Translations under genes and position numbers: made by a program | The notes under the pieces: model-generated | The model's input: only the letters and a program-made list of their open reading frames with translations | What the model was told of the DNA's origin: nothing | Database searches by the model: none | Part shown: one piece after another, positions 16,265 through 25,577 of the stretch | Layout: each line of letters begins with the position of its first letter | Numbering within the stretch: position 1 is the first letter of the stretch | Source of the DNA: Streptomyces sp. NBRC 110028 | Lineage (GTDB): Bacteria; Actinomycetota; Actinomycetes; Streptomycetales; Streptomycetaceae | DNA length: 64,000 nucleotides | Assembly (NCBI RefSeq): GCF_001417735.1 | Contig: NZ_BBUZ01000022.1 | Location: 682,001 to 746,000 of the forward strand | Direction of reading: 5' to 3'

Positions 16265-17020
16265 ATGAGCTACTCGGTGGGACAGGTCGCGGGCCTCGCG
16301 AACGTCACGGTGCGCACGCTGCACCACTACGACGAGATCGGGCTGCTGCGTCCGGGCGCCCGCAGCGCGGCCGGGCACCGGCGGTACGACGACGCCGACC
16401 TCGACCGGCTGCAGAGCATCCTGTTCTACCGGGAACTCGGCTTTCCGCTCGATGAGGTGGCGGTCCTCCTCGACGACCCGGACGCGGACCCGCAGGCCCA
16501 CCTGCGGCGCCAGCACACGTTGCTGACCGGCCAGATCGAGCAGCTGGAGAAGATGGCCGCCGCTGTCGAACGCGCCATGGAGGCACGGAAGATGGGCATC
16601 AACCTGACCCCCGAGGAGAAGTTCGAGGTCTTCGGCGGCGACCCGGACCAGTACGCGGACGAGGTCGAGGAGCGCTGGGGGAACACCGAGGCGTACCGGG
16701 AGTCCCAGCGCCGGGCGGCCACGTACACCAAGGAGGACTGGCAGCGGATCAAGGCCGAGGGCGACGCGATCAACGACCGCTTCATCGCGCTGATGGAGTC
16801 GGGCGCGGCGGCGGAGTCCGGGGCGGCGATGGACCTCGCCGAGGAACACCGGCAGTGGATGTGCCGGAACCACTACGACTGCCCCCACCGGCTGCACGCC
16901 TGTATCGGCGAGATGTACGTGACGGATCACCGCTTCACCGAGAACATCGACAAGGCCAAGCCGGGGCTCGCCGCCTACCTCCGGGGCGCGATCGTGGCCA
17001 ACGCGGAGCGCCACGGGTAG
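16265..17020 (+). CDS. tipA: TipAL: MerR-type thiopeptide-responsive activator
   Basis: A 251-residue protein. The MerR DNA-binding domain is at residues 2-72 (VRTLHHYDEIGLLRPGARS) with a coiled-coil linker to about 109, then the TipAS antibiotic-binding domain. Met110 (ATG at 16592) begins GINLTPEEKFEVFGG and is preceded by a purine-rich site, as in S. lividans, where an internal start yields the short TipAS protein. Cysteines 206 and 213 are retained; the latter corresponds to the residue that bonds covalently to thiostrepton. The gene autoactivates from the palindromic promoter at 16196-16226. It functions as a multidrug sensor and sequestering protein. Confidence 0.95.
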   Translation: MSYSVGQVAGLANVTVRTLHHYDEIGLLRPGARSAAGHRRYDDADLDRLQSILFYRELGFPLDEVAVLLDDPDADPQAHLRRQHTLLTGQIEQLEKMAAAVERAMEARKMGINLTPEEKFEVFGGDPDQYADEVEERWGNTEAYRESQRRAATYTKEDWQRIKAEGDAINDRFIALMESGAAAESGAAMDLAEEHRQWMCRNHYDCPHRLHACIGEMYVTDHRFTENIDKAKPGLAAYLRGAIVANAERHG

Positions 17021-17199
17021 CGGGTGCCGTACGGGGGAGGGGCGGGCGGACAGCGGGAACCACGGGGACGCACACGGCGTTGATAGCTTTGGGCGGCACA
17101 CTGCGAAGCGATGAACCCCGCAGCAGTCCGACCCCGACCCTGCGGCCGGGCCTCGCACGAGCACGAGCCTGCACCCCTCGACCCAGGAGCCTGTGACCC

Positions 17200-17895
17200 G
17201 TGACCACCCTCGCGCTCGGCCCTCAGTGGCTTGACCCGGACTATCTGATCGAAACCTTCGGGCTGCTCGGCGTGCTGGCCATCGTCTTCGCGGAGTCCGG
17301 CCTGCTCATCGGCTTCTTCCTGCCGGGTGACTCGCTGCTGTTCACCACCGGTCTGCTGGTCACCACCGAGGTGATCAAGCAGGAGCTGTGGCTGGTGTGC
17401 GTCGCCGTCGCCGTCGCGGCGATCGTCGGTGACCAGGTCGGATATCTCTTCGGCCGGAAGGTCGGCCCGGCACTCTTCAAGCGCCCGGACTCCAAGCTCT
17501 TCAAGCAGGAGAACGTGGAGAAGGCGCATGAGTTCTTCGAGAAGCACGGCCCGAAGTCGCTGATCCTGGCCCGTTTCGTGCCCATCGTGCGGACGTTCAC
17601 GCCGATCATCGCGGGCGTGAGCCGGATGAACTACCGCTCCTTCATCATCTTCAACATCGTCGGCGGTGTGCTGTGGGGCACGGGCGTCACCCTGCTGGGC
17701 GCGGCGCTCGGCAAGGTCGACTTCGTCCACAAGCACATCGAGCTGATCCTGGTCGGCATCGTCCTGCTGTCCGTCATCCCGATCGCGATCGAGTTCCTGC
17801 GGGCCCGGAGCAAGGCCAAGAAGGAGGCCGCCGAGGCGCCGGCCGGGCCGGTGGCCGACCAGCAGGGCCCGCGCGGCCGCCACGCCAAGCGCTGA
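17200..17895 (+). CDS. DedA-family membrane protein
   Basis: A 231-residue DedA/VTT-domain protein. Conserved features include FAESGLLIGFFLPGDSLLF (about residues 31-49), GDQVGYLFGRKVG (about 77-89), and FVPIVRTFTPIIAGVSRMNY (about 126-145), the last with the essential Arg and Pro residues. Five to six hydrophobic segments are present, and the tail is basic and cytoplasmic. Family members are lipid scramblases/flippases or maintain proton-motive force; the exact substrate is unknown. The GTG start has CAGGAG 11 nt upstream. A 179-bp gap to tipA suggests its own promoter. Confidence 0.88.
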   Translation: MTTLALGPQWLDPDYLIETFGLLGVLAIVFAESGLLIGFFLPGDSLLFTTGLLVTTEVIKQELWLVCVAVAVAAIVGDQVGYLFGRKVGPALFKRPDSKLFKQENVEKAHEFFEKHGPKSLILARFVPIVRTFTPIIAGVSRMNYRSFIIFNIVGGVLWGTGVTLLGAALGKVDFVHKHIELILVGIVLLSVIPIAIEFLRARSKAKKEAAEAPAGPVADQQGPRGRHAKR

Positions 17896-18102
17896 CCGGG
17901 CGGCACGCCGAGCGCCGGCCGCCCCTACCGCGAAATCTTCACTCTCACTTCACAGGGGTCACTCCACTACACACCCGTCGCGCACGCTGCCCCCACTCCC
18001 GCTCGGCGGCCGCCTCCCCGCACAATGGGCTTCGGCGGCCGCCGATGTTGCATCGTGGCTGCTGACACAGTGCACGGGGAGGCGGTCGAGGAGCGAGGCG
18101 GA

Positions 18103-19803
18103 GTGGGGACGGAGCGACAGTACGTGCAGCGTGGCGCCGGCACGCAGAACGCGGACACGGCGGAGAACCGCAAGCCGCAGTCCGATGAGGCGCGCAGTGC
18201 CTTCACACCACCCCAGGGCGTACCGAGGCCGCCCTCGCCCGATGGCGAGCACCCGACCTCGGAGTTCGCCATCCCCGAGGGGCTGGTCACCGAGCCGACC
18301 GCGGCCGAGCCCGAGGGCTCGGCCTTCGTGGCGCCCCCCGGGGTCACCACGTCCAACCAGACCACCGGCGGCTTCGCCTTCACGCCGCCGAACGGCATAC
18401 CCATGGTCCGGCTGACCAAGGACGCGCCCTGGCAGGACCGGATGCGCACGATGCTGCGCATGCCGATCAGCGAGCGCCCGACGCCCGAGCGCGCCGATCC
18501 GCCGGACGACACGGGCCCCGCCGTGCCCCGTGTGCTCGATCTCACCCTCCGCATCGCCGAGCTGCTCCTCGCGGGCGGCGAGGGGGCCGAGGACGTCGAG
18601 GCGGCGATGCTCGGCGTGGCGCACGCGTACGGGCTCGACCGCTGCGAGCCCACGGTGACCTTCACCCTGCTGTCGGTCAGCTACCAGCCCTCGCTGGTCG
18701 AGGACCCGGTCACCGCCAGCCGTACGGTGCGCCGCCGGGGCACCGACTACACCCGGCTGGCCGCCGTCTTCCGGCTCGTCGACGACATCACCACGCAGGA
18801 CGACTTCACCCTGGAGGAGGCGTACCGGCGGCTCGCCGAGATCCGCCGTAACCGCCACCCGTACCCCGGCTGGGCGCTCACCGTGGCCGCCGGCGGGCTG
18901 GCCGGCGCGGCGAGCATGCTGGTCGGCGGCGCGTGGCCGGTGTTCTTCGCGGCGGCGATCGGCGCGATGCTCGGCGACCGGCTGGCGTGGCTGGCGTCCG
19001 GGCGCGGGCTGCCGGAGTTCTACCAGTTCGTGGTCGCGGCGATGCCGCCCGCGGCGATGGGGGTCGCGCTCAGCCTCCTGGGCGCGGGACTCCAGTCGTC
19101 CGCGGTGATCACCGGTGGGCTGTTCGCGCTGATCCCCGGGCGGGCCCTGGTGGCGAGCGTCCAGGACGGGCTGACCGGTTATTACATCACCGCCGCCGCC
19201 CGGCTGCTGGAGGTCGGCTACCTGATCGTCGGCATCGTCTGCGGCGTGCTCACCGTGCTGTACGGGGGGCTCCAGCTGGACGCCAAGCTGAACCCGGAGG
19301 CGGCGCTGGGCCACGACGTGCGGCCGGTCACCCAGACCCTGGCGGCGATGCTGCTGGCGCTGACGTTCTGCATCCTGCTCCAGCAGGAACGTCACACCGT
19401 GCTGTTCGCCACGCTCAACGGCGGGGTCGCCTGGGTGGTCTACGGCTCCCTCGCGGACACCGCCCAGGTGCCGCCCGTGGCCGCCACGACCGTGGCCGCC
19501 GGGCTGGTCGGCCTCTTCGGCCAGCTGCTCTCCCGCTACCGCTACGCGTCCGCCCTGCCGTACGTCACGGCGGCGATCGGACCGCTGCTGCCCGGTAGCG
19601 CGACGTACTTCGGACTGCTCGCCCTCGCGCAGGGAAATCTGGACCGCGGCATCCCCCATCTCACCCAGGCGGCGGCACTGGCCCTGGCGATCGCCATCGG
19701 GGTGAACCTGGGTGGCGAGGCGGCCCGGTTGTTCCTCAAGGTCCCGGGTGGCGCGGACGACCCCTCGGGGCGTCGCGCGGCCAAGCGCACCCGCGGCTTC
19801 TGA
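18103..19803 (+). CDS. thrE: ThrE-family threonine/serine exporter
   Basis: About 566 residues. The C-terminal 420 form the ThrE fold: a soluble domain (LTLRIAELLLAGGEGAEDVE) followed by about ten membrane helices, including FALIPGRALVASVQDGLTGYY. ThrE exports threonine and serine in Corynebacterium. The N-terminal ~120 residues are hydrophilic and contain four imperfect copies of a motif F-x-x-P-x-G-(V/I/L) at roughly 20-residue spacing. The start is uncertain: GTG 18103 is chosen from the purine-rich stretch before it; an upstream ATG at 18025 is in frame. A strong bidirectional terminator follows. Confidence 0.85.
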   Translation: MGTERQYVQRGAGTQNADTAENRKPQSDEARSAFTPPQGVPRPPSPDGEHPTSEFAIPEGLVTEPTAAEPEGSAFVAPPGVTTSNQTTGGFAFTPPNGIPMVRLTKDAPWQDRMRTMLRMPISERPTPERADPPDDTGPAVPRVLDLTLRIAELLLAGGEGAEDVEAAMLGVAHAYGLDRCEPTVTFTLLSVSYQPSLVEDPVTASRTVRRRGTDYTRLAAVFRLVDDITTQDDFTLEEAYRRLAEIRRNRHPYPGWALTVAAGGLAGAASMLVGGAWPVFFAAAIGAMLGDRLAWLASGRGLPEFYQFVVAAMPPAAMGVALSLLGAGLQSSAVITGGLFALIPGRALVASVQDGLTGYYITAAARLLEVGYLIVGIVCGVLTVLYGGLQLDAKLNPEAALGHDVRPVTQTLAAMLLALTFCILLQQERHTVLFATLNGGVAWVVYGSLADTAQVPPVAATTVAAGLVGLFGQLLSRYRYASALPYVTAAIGPLLPGSATYFGLLALAQGNLDRGIPHLTQAAALALAIAIGVNLGGEAARLFLKVPGGADDPSGRRAAKRTRGF

Positions 19804-19836
19804 TCTGCGCCTGTCTGCTCTGACCTGCGCAAAACG

Positions 19837-19868
19837 TGAACGGGCCGGTCCGAGGACCGGCCCGTTCA
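19837..19868. terminator. Bidirectional terminator between thrE and ppa
   Basis: Perfect 15-bp inverted arms, TGAACGGGCCGGTCC and GGACCGGCCCGTTCA, are separated by 2 bp; the closing pairs would open into a small loop. The site lies between convergent genes and can act on both. AAAA on its left flank gives a U-tract for the leftward transcript. Confidence 0.85.
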
Positions 19869-19879
19869 GGTGTCGGGGC

Positions 19880-20371
19880 TCAGTGGCCGCCGGACGCCTC
19901 CAGGCGCTTGATGGACGCCTCGACCTCGGCCTCGGCCTCGGCGCGTCCCACCCAGTTGGCCCCCTCGACCGACTTGCCGGGCTCCAGGTCCTTGTAGACC
20001 TCGAAGAAGTGCTGGATCTCCAGGCGGTCGAACTCGGACACGTGGTGGATGTCACGCAGGTGCTCGACCCGCGGGTCCGACGCGGGCACGCACAGCAGCT
20101 TGTCGTCGCCGCCCGCCTCATCGGTCATCCTGAACATGCCGATGGCACGGCACTTGATCAGGCAGCCGGGGAACGTCGGCTCGTCGAGAATGACCAGGGC
20201 GTCCAGCGGGTCGCCATCCTCGCCGAGGGTGTTCTCGACAAAGCCGTAATCCGCCGGGTAGCTGGTCGAAGTGAAGAGTCGACGGTCGAGACGGATGCGC
20301 CCCGTCTCGTGGTCCACCTCGTACTTGTTCCGCGAACCCTTCGGGATCTCGATGGTGACGTCGAACTCCAC
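19880..20371 (-). CDS. ppa: Inorganic pyrophosphatase
   Basis: A 163-residue family I soluble pyrophosphatase. It hydrolyses pyrophosphate and so drives biosynthetic reactions. The metal-binding cluster [10 protein letters not shown] lies at residues 51-60, and [14 protein letters not shown] at the N-terminus and [12 protein letters not shown] are diagnostic. The start is decided by the ribosome-binding site: GGAGGAG lies 7 nt upstream of GTG 20371. The ATG at 20386 contains that site within its own first codons and is therefore unlikely. Divergent from the PBP4-type gene. Confidence 0.95.
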   Translation of the reverse strand: MEFDVTIEIPKGSRNKYEVDHETGRIRLDRRLFTSTSYPADYGFVENTLGEDGDPLDALVILDEPTFPGCLIKCRAIGMFRMTDEAGGDDKLLCVPASDPRVEHLRDIHHVSEFDRLEIQHFFEVYKDLEPGKSVEGANWVGRAEAEAEVEASIKRLEASGGH

Positions 20372-20457
20372 GGGTGGCTCCTCCATGATCAACACATACG
20401 TCTGGTGATTAAGTGTCCCCCACGCAGGTGTGTGGTGGCGAAAGGGGCTGGTCCGTC

Positions 20458-22152
20458 GTGCCTGAAGCCAGATCACGGCAGTTCAGGGAGTTGCTCGCGC
20501 GCGGGCGGACCCTCGTGCGGGACCAGTGGCGCCGCGCCCGGCTCCGAGAACGCCGGCGGTACGGCGGGGCCCGCGGGCGGTGGCTCCCCGGCCGGGCCAT
20601 CGAAGAGCTTCGCGAACGGTGGTGGAACGCCCCGGTCCGCGAACCGCTCCACGAACGCCTCCGCACGCGCTGGCGGCACAGCCGGACGCGGACGCGCTGG
20701 CAGCGCACCCCGGCCCAACAGCGCGCGACCTGGCGGCTGGTGGCCGTCTCCGGCACGGTCGGCCTCGCCGTCGCGGCCGGATCGGTGCTCGCCGCCGGGC
20801 CCTGGGACGCCGGTCAGCGTGACGCCGAACGCGCCCGCGCCGCCCGGGGGCCGGGCGCGGGCGGCGAGCGCCACCCCGGGGGCCGCGCCCCCAGCGCGGC
20901 GCCCGTGCTGGCCGCCCTCGGCGCGCCCGGCGCCGTACCGTCGCCGGACAGCGGCGAGGACGCGGTCCCGCCGCCCACCGGCGGCGGGCTCGCCGACGCC
21001 CTGGAACCGCTGCTGGACGATCCGGCGCTGGGCGACGAGCGCGCGGCGTCCGTGGTGGACGTGACGACGGGCCGGCAGGTGTTCGGGACCGGCGCGAAGG
21101 GCGCCGTGGTGCCCGCGTCGACCATCAAGCTGGCGACCGGCGCCGCCGCGCTGTCCGCCCTCGGCCCCGACCACCGGATCAAGACCACCGTCGTCCAGGG
21201 AGGCGACGGCGGCATCGTGCTGGTCGGCGGCGGCGACCCGACCCTCACCGCCCGCGCCGCCAAGGGCGCGGACAGCCCCGCCTCGCTGCGCGCCCTGGCC
21301 GACGGCACCGCCCGGGCGCTGAAGAAGCGCGGCACGACGTCCGTCCGGCTCGGGTACGACACCTCGCTGTACTCCGGGCCCGGGCTGCACCCCATCGGCC
21401 CCAACGAGAACATCTCGCCCGTCACCCCGCTGATGGCCGACGAGGGCCGCCTGGACGACAGCGACCACGGCCCGGCCGCGCGCTCCGAGGACCCGGCCGC
21501 CGACGCGGCCGGAGCGTTCGCCTCGATGCTGCGCGAGCGCGGCGTCGAGGTGACCGGGCAGCCGCGGGCCACGGAGGCCGGAAAACACGCCCGGCCGCTG
21601 GCCACCGTCCGCTCCCGGCCGCTGTTCGCGCTCGTGGAGCGGATGCTGACCAACAGCGACAACGACATCGCCGAGGCCCTGGCCCGGCAGACCGCCGTCG
21701 CCTCCGGTGAGCCCGCGAGCTTCGCCGGCGCGGCGAAGGCCGTCACCGCCCGGCTGCAGAAGCTCCGGCTGCCGGTCTCCGGCGCCCGCATCGCGGACGG
21801 CAGCGGGCTGAACCGCGACGACCACGTCTCCGCCGCGCTGCTCGCCCAGGTGCTGGTGCGGGCCGCGGACATCGGCCACCCCGAGCTGCGGCCGCTGCTC
21901 ACCGGGCTGCCGGTGGCCGGATTCAGCGGCACCCTGCGCACCCGCTACGGCGCGGACACCGTCGGCCGCGGCGTGGTGCGCGCCAAGACCGGCACCCTGA
22001 CCGGGGTCAACACCCTGGCGGGCAGCGTCGTCGACGCCGACGGCCGGCTGCTGGTGTTCGCGTTCATGACCAACGGCACCACCGACGCCGCAAGCGCCCA
22101 GCGCGCCTTGGACACGATGGCCTCGGCGCTCGCCAACTGCGGATGCCGGTGA
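20458..22152 (+). CDS. dacB: D-alanyl-D-alanine carboxypeptidase/endopeptidase (PBP4 type)
   Basis: A 564-residue penicillin-binding protein of class C type 4. An Arg-rich cytoplasmic tail (1-90) and one membrane segment (about 91-113) are followed by the serine hydrolase. Catalytic motifs are SxxK in ASTIKLATG (Ser221, Lys224), SxN as SDN (399-401), and KTG at 509-511 ([11 protein letters not shown]). It trims or opens peptidoglycan cross-links outside the membrane. The unusually long, highly basic cytoplasmic tail is an oddity of this copy. GTG 20458 is preceded by AAAGGGG. Confidence 0.9.
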   Translation: MPEARSRQFRELLARGRTLVRDQWRRARLRERRRYGGARGRWLPGRAIEELRERWWNAPVREPLHERLRTRWRHSRTRTRWQRTPAQQRATWRLVAVSGTVGLAVAAGSVLAAGPWDAGQRDAERARAARGPGAGGERHPGGRAPSAAPVLAALGAPGAVPSPDSGEDAVPPPTGGGLADALEPLLDDPALGDERAASVVDVTTGRQVFGTGAKGAVVPASTIKLATGAAALSALGPDHRIKTTVVQGGDGGIVLVGGGDPTLTARAAKGADSPASLRALADGTARALKKRGTTSVRLGYDTSLYSGPGLHPIGPNENISPVTPLMADEGRLDDSDHGPAARSEDPAADAAGAFASMLRERGVEVTGQPRATEAGKHARPLATVRSRPLFALVERMLTNSDNDIAEALARQTAVASGEPASFAGAAKAVTARLQKLRLPVSGARIADGSGLNRDDHVSAALLAQVLVRAADIGHPELRPLLTGLPVAGFSGTLRTRYGADTVGRGVVRAKTGTLTGVNTLAGSVVDADGRLLVFAFMTNGTTDAASAQRALDTMASALANCGCR

Positions 22153-22258
22153 GTCGGGGGCGACGTGGGTGACGCGTCGCCCGGTCGGGCGGGGGCGGCC
22201 GGGTGTGCGGGGGAGCCGTCTCCTCCCGGATGGGGCGCGGGCCACGTACCGTGAAGCC

Positions 22259-23398
22259 ATGACGAGCATCGGTGGTGTGGAGATGGTCGACTGGAACCTG
22301 GCCGTCGCGACCGCGACCCGGCTGGTGCGTCCGGGCCCCGAAGTGAGCCGGGACGAGGCGCGCGCCGTCGTCGCGGAGTTGCGCAGGCACGCGAAATCGT
22401 CGGAGGAGCACGTACGCGGCTTCACCCGGATGGCCGTCCCCGGCGGCCCGGCGTCCGACACTCCCGTCCTCGTCGTGGACCGCGCGGGCTGGATCCGGGC
22501 CAACGTCGCGGGTTTCCGCCAGATCCTGTCGCCGCTGCTGGGCAAGATGCAGGACCGGCGCGGCGGGCTGCCCGGTGGGGCGGTGCTGGGCGCGGTCGGC
22601 GGCAAGGTGACCGGGGTCGAGCTGGGGATGCTGCTGTCGTTCCTGGCCTCCCGGGTGCTCGGCCAGTACGAGACGTTCGCGCCCGCCACCCGCGACCTGC
22701 CCGCCGGGGCCCCGGGCGGCGGCCGGCTGCTGCTGGTGGCCCCCAACATCGTCCACGTGGAGCGCGAGCTGGACGTGGCCCCGCACGACTTCCGGCTGTG
22801 GGTCTCGCTGCACGAGGAGACGCACCGGACCCAGTTCACCGCGGTGCCCTGGCTGCGCGACCACATCGAGTCCGAGATCCAGGCGTTCCTGGGCGAGACC
22901 GACGTGGATCCGGCCACCCTGCTGGAGCGGATCCGGGAGGCCGTCCAGTCGCTGGGCGGCGGGCGGCCGGACGGCGAGGAGACCGCGGGGCGCGGCGGCG
23001 CGGCCGGCATCATCGAGCTGGTCCAGACCCCGGCCCAGCGCGAGATCCTGGCCCGGCTGACCGCCGTGATGTCACTGCTCGAGGGGCACGCGGACTACGT
23101 GATGGACGGGGTCGGGCCGGACGTCGTGCCGAGCGTGGCCGAGATCCGCGAGAAGTTCCAGAAGCGGCGGGCCAGCGGCGCCGGCCGCCTCGACCAGGCG
23201 CTGCGCAAACTGCTGGGGCTCGACGCCAAGCTGCGGCAGTACCGTGACGGTGAGCGGTTCGTACGGGCCGTGGTGGACCAGGTCGGCATGGACGGTTTCA
23301 ACCGGGTCTGGACCTCCCCGAACACGCTCCCGACCAAGTCGGAGATCGGCAAACCCGCGGAGTGGGTCGCGCGGGTGCACCGTAAGGCGGAGTCGTAG
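22259..23398 (+). CDS. Zinc-dependent metalloprotease family protein (DUF2342)
   Basis: A 379-residue member of the DUF2342 family, once labelled an F420-biosynthesis-associated protein. The zincin motif HEETH is at residues 185-189 (LHEETHRTQF), with a likely third ligand in LEGHADYVMDGVG about 85 residues later. No signal peptide or membrane segment is evident, so it acts in the cytoplasm. The family sits widely in front of tilS-hpt-ftsH in actinobacteria, as here, but its substrate is unknown. A 200-bp gap separates it from tilS. Confidence 0.85.
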   Translation: MTSIGGVEMVDWNLAVATATRLVRPGPEVSRDEARAVVAELRRHAKSSEEHVRGFTRMAVPGGPASDTPVLVVDRAGWIRANVAGFRQILSPLLGKMQDRRGGLPGGAVLGAVGGKVTGVELGMLLSFLASRVLGQYETFAPATRDLPAGAPGGGRLLLVAPNIVHVERELDVAPHDFRLWVSLHEETHRTQFTAVPWLRDHIESEIQAFLGETDVDPATLLERIREAVQSLGGGRPDGEETAGRGGAAGIIELVQTPAQREILARLTAVMSLLEGHADYVMDGVGPDVVPSVAEIREKFQKRRASGAGRLDQALRKLLGLDAKLRQYRDGERFVRAVVDQVGMDGFNRVWTSPNTLPTKSEIGKPAEWVARVHRKAES

Positions 23399-23598
23399 GA
23401 CCGGCTCACTCGGGAACGGATGAATGCTCCCGTTAATCACTCGTCCGAGGGACCGTTCGCGACGGGTAGGCGTGCGATGCTCGGGGAACAGCTCGCTTCT
23501 GTCACCATCGACATACACAGCGTGACGAATTCCCCCGCGTGACGACATTTCTCGTACGCCCCCGAGGCACCCCCTCGCATGACAGATGGGAAACGGAC

Positions 23599-24720
23599 AT
23601 GGGTCCCCATCCAGCGGTCGCCGCGATACGCCTGGCGGTCCGCCGCGTCCTCCACGACGTCCTCGTCGACTCCCCGGCCACCTCCGCATCCGCACAGCAT
23701 CCCCCGGCCGCCCCGCCCTCCCCGGCCCAGGCGCCCGCCCCCCGCGGCTCCGCCCCCCGCGAGGGCCGCCCCCTCGTGCTCGCCGCCTGCTCCGGCGGGG
23801 CCGACTCCATGGCCCTCGCCTCCGCGCTCGCCTTCGAGGCCCCCCGGCTCGGCCTGCGCGCCGGCGGCGTCACCGTCGACCACGGCCTGCAGCCGGGCTC
23901 CGATCTGCGCGCCGCCGAGGTCACCGAGCGGATGCGCGAGCTGGGCCTGGCCCCCGTCGAGTCCATCGCCGTGTCCGTCGGCCGGGACGGCGGCCCCGAG
24001 GCCGCCGCCCGGGACGCCCGCTACGCCGCCCTCGACTGCGCCGCCGAGCGCCACCACGCCGCCGCCGTACTGCTCGGCCACACCCGCGACGACCAGGCCG
24101 AGACGGTTCTGCTGGGCCTCGCCCGCGGCTCCGGCACCCGCTCGCTGTCCGGCATGGCCCGCGTCTCCGGCACCGGCGGCCGCTACCGCCGCCCCTTCCT
24201 CCAGCTCGACCGGCACACCGTCCGCGAGGCATGCCTGGCCCAGTCGCTGCCCGTCTGGGACGACCCGCACAACGTGGACCCGGCCTACACCCGCTCCCGG
24301 GTCCGCCACGAGGCGCTGCCCGTCCTGGAGAAGGCGCTCGGCAAGGGCGTCGTCGAGGCCCTCGCCCGCACCGCCCAGCTCTCCCGCGACGACGCCGACG
24401 CCCTCGACGCCTGGGCCGTCCGCGCCGAGGCCGACATCCTGCGCACCACCCCGGCCCCCGCCCCCGGGGACGGGCCCGGCGGCCCCGACGCGGTCGAGCT
24501 GGACACCGTCGGCCTGCACGGGCTGCCCCCCGCCGTCCGCCGCCGGGTGCTGCGCCGCGCCGCCATCGCCGCGGGCGCGCCCGCCGGTTCGCTCTTCGCC
24601 CGCCACATCGAGGAAGTCGACCGGCTGATCACCGGCTGGCGGGGCCAGCGGGCCATCAACCTCCCCGGCCGCGTCGAGGTCCGCCGGGAGGGTGGCAGAC
24701 TGGTGATCCGGCAGGGCTGA
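23599..24720 (+). CDS. tilS: tRNA(Ile)-lysidine synthetase
   Basis: A 373-residue PP-loop ATPase with the signature CSGGADSM at about 64-71 and [11 protein letters not shown] next to it. It attaches lysine to C34 of the CAU-anticodon tRNA-Ile so that it reads [23 protein letters not shown] (about 155-174) is the conserved tRNA-contact loop. The N-terminal ~55 residues are Pro/Ala-rich and poorly conserved. The C-terminal region is shorter than in E. coli TilS, as is usual in actinobacteria. It is followed by hpt after 38 bp. Confidence 0.93.
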   Translation: MGPHPAVAAIRLAVRRVLHDVLVDSPATSASAQHPPAAPPSPAQAPAPRGSAPREGRPLVLAACSGGADSMALASALAFEAPRLGLRAGGVTVDHGLQPGSDLRAAEVTERMRELGLAPVESIAVSVGRDGGPEAAARDARYAALDCAAERHHAAAVLLGHTRDDQAETVLLGLARGSGTRSLSGMARVSGTGGRYRRPFLQLDRHTVREACLAQSLPVWDDPHNVDPAYTRSRVRHEALPVLEKALGKGVVEALARTAQLSRDDADALDAWAVRAEADILRTTPAPAPGDGPGGPDAVELDTVGLHGLPPAVRRRVLRRAAIAAGAPAGSLFARHIEEVDRLITGWRGQRAINLPGRVEVRREGGRLVIRQG

Positions 24721-24758
24721 TCCGCCCGAGCCAGATGAGCCGGTTACGTCGAACGAGA

Positions 24759-25322
24759 GTGGCGCGGGTGGACGACAAGGACATGGGCACCGACCTCAAG
24801 TCGGTCCTCATCACCGAGGAAGAGATCAACGCGAAGCTGGCCGAGCTGGCCGCCCGCATCGACGCCGAGTACGAGGGCAAGGACCTGCTCATCGTCGGCG
24901 TCCTCAAGGGCGCGGTGATGGTGATGGCGGACCTGGCGCGGGCCCTGTCCACGCCGGTCACCATGGACTGGATGGCCGTGTCGTCGTACGGCGCGGGCAC
25001 CCAGTCCTCGGGCGTGGTGCGGATCCTCAAGGACCTGGACACCGACATCAAGGGCAAGCACGTCCTGATCGTCGAGGACATCATCGACTCCGGTCTGACG
25101 CTGTCCTGGCTGCTGTCGAACCTGGGGTCGCGCGAGCCCGCCTCGCTGAACGTGTGCACGCTGCTGCGCAAGCCGGAGGCGGCCAAGGTCGCCATCGACG
25201 TGAAGTGGGTCGGCTTCGACATCCCGAACGAGTTCGTCGTCGGATACGGCCTCGACTACTCGGAGAAGTACCGCAACCTGCGGTTTGTCGGGACCCTGGC
25301 CCCGCACGTCTACGGCGGCTGA
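24759..25322 (+). CDS. hpt: Hypoxanthine phosphoribosyltransferase
   Basis: A 187-residue type I PRTase. It salvages hypoxanthine and guanine with PRPP. The PRPP loop [18 protein letters not shown] (about residues 103-120) is intact and [11 protein letters not shown] forms the flexible catalytic loop. The start is one of two GTGs (24759 or 24768) nine bases apart with little to choose between; both give the same core. The tilS-hpt-ftsH order is conserved in actinobacteria. A strong hairpin follows the stop codon. Confidence 0.93.
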   Translation: MARVDDKDMGTDLKSVLITEEEINAKLAELAARIDAEYEGKDLLIVGVLKGAVMVMADLARALSTPVTMDWMAVSSYGAGTQSSGVVRILKDLDTDIKGKHVLIVEDIIDSGLTLSWLLSNLGSREPASLNVCTLLRKPEAAKVAIDVKWVGFDIPNEFVVGYGLDYSEKYRNLRFVGTLAPHVYGG

Positions 25323-25328
25323 GAGCAC

Positions 25329-25382
25329 CGCCTTCCCCTGGGAACCTGGCGCGGTTTTCCGCCGTTGGAGCAGGGGAAGGCG
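25329..25382 (+). terminator. Hairpin terminator after hpt
   Basis: Perfect 12-bp arms CGCCTTCCCCTG (25329-25340) and CAGGGGAAGGCG (25371-25382) enclose a 30-nt loop that contains a second small stem (GCGG/CCGC around TTTT). It begins seven bases after the hpt stop. It probably separates hpt from ftsH transcription. Confidence 0.65.
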
Positions 25383-25439
25383 GATGTGTTAACACTCCAC
25401 GGCGGCGTCGGGTGACAATGCTGGGGTACCGTCCGAAGG

Positions 25440-25459
25440 TCAGTCTTTTTCGAGACTGA
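25440..25459. promoter_or_regulatory. Inverted repeat in ftsH upstream region
   Basis: Perfect 7-bp arms TCAGTCT and AGACTGA flank TTTTCG. The site is about 120 bp before the ftsH start codon in an unusually A/T-rich stretch that also holds three ATACACC(A/G)C copies (about 25478-25505). It could be an operator or a leader hairpin. No regulator can be assigned. Confidence 0.35.
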
Positions 25460-25546
25460 GGATTACACAGCTCATACACCACTAAATACACCGCAATACA
25501 CCGCACGCACAGGCACCCCTCCAGGGCTGCCGTGCCTCACTGTGGC

Positions 25547-25573
25547 AGGAGGGACGGGGCGGTTTCGCCCCGT
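25547..25573 (+). promoter_or_regulatory. ftsH ribosome-binding site with intervening hairpin
   Basis: A consensus AGGAGGG (25547-25553) is too far (24 nt) from ATG 25578 to act directly. Between them lies a perfect 8-bp hairpin, ACGGGGCG-GTTT-CGCCCCGT (25554-25573). Folding it would bring the ribosome-binding site to 4 nt from the ATG. The hairpin therefore may be needed for, or may tune, ftsH translation. Confidence 0.5.
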
Positions 25574-25577
25574 ATGG

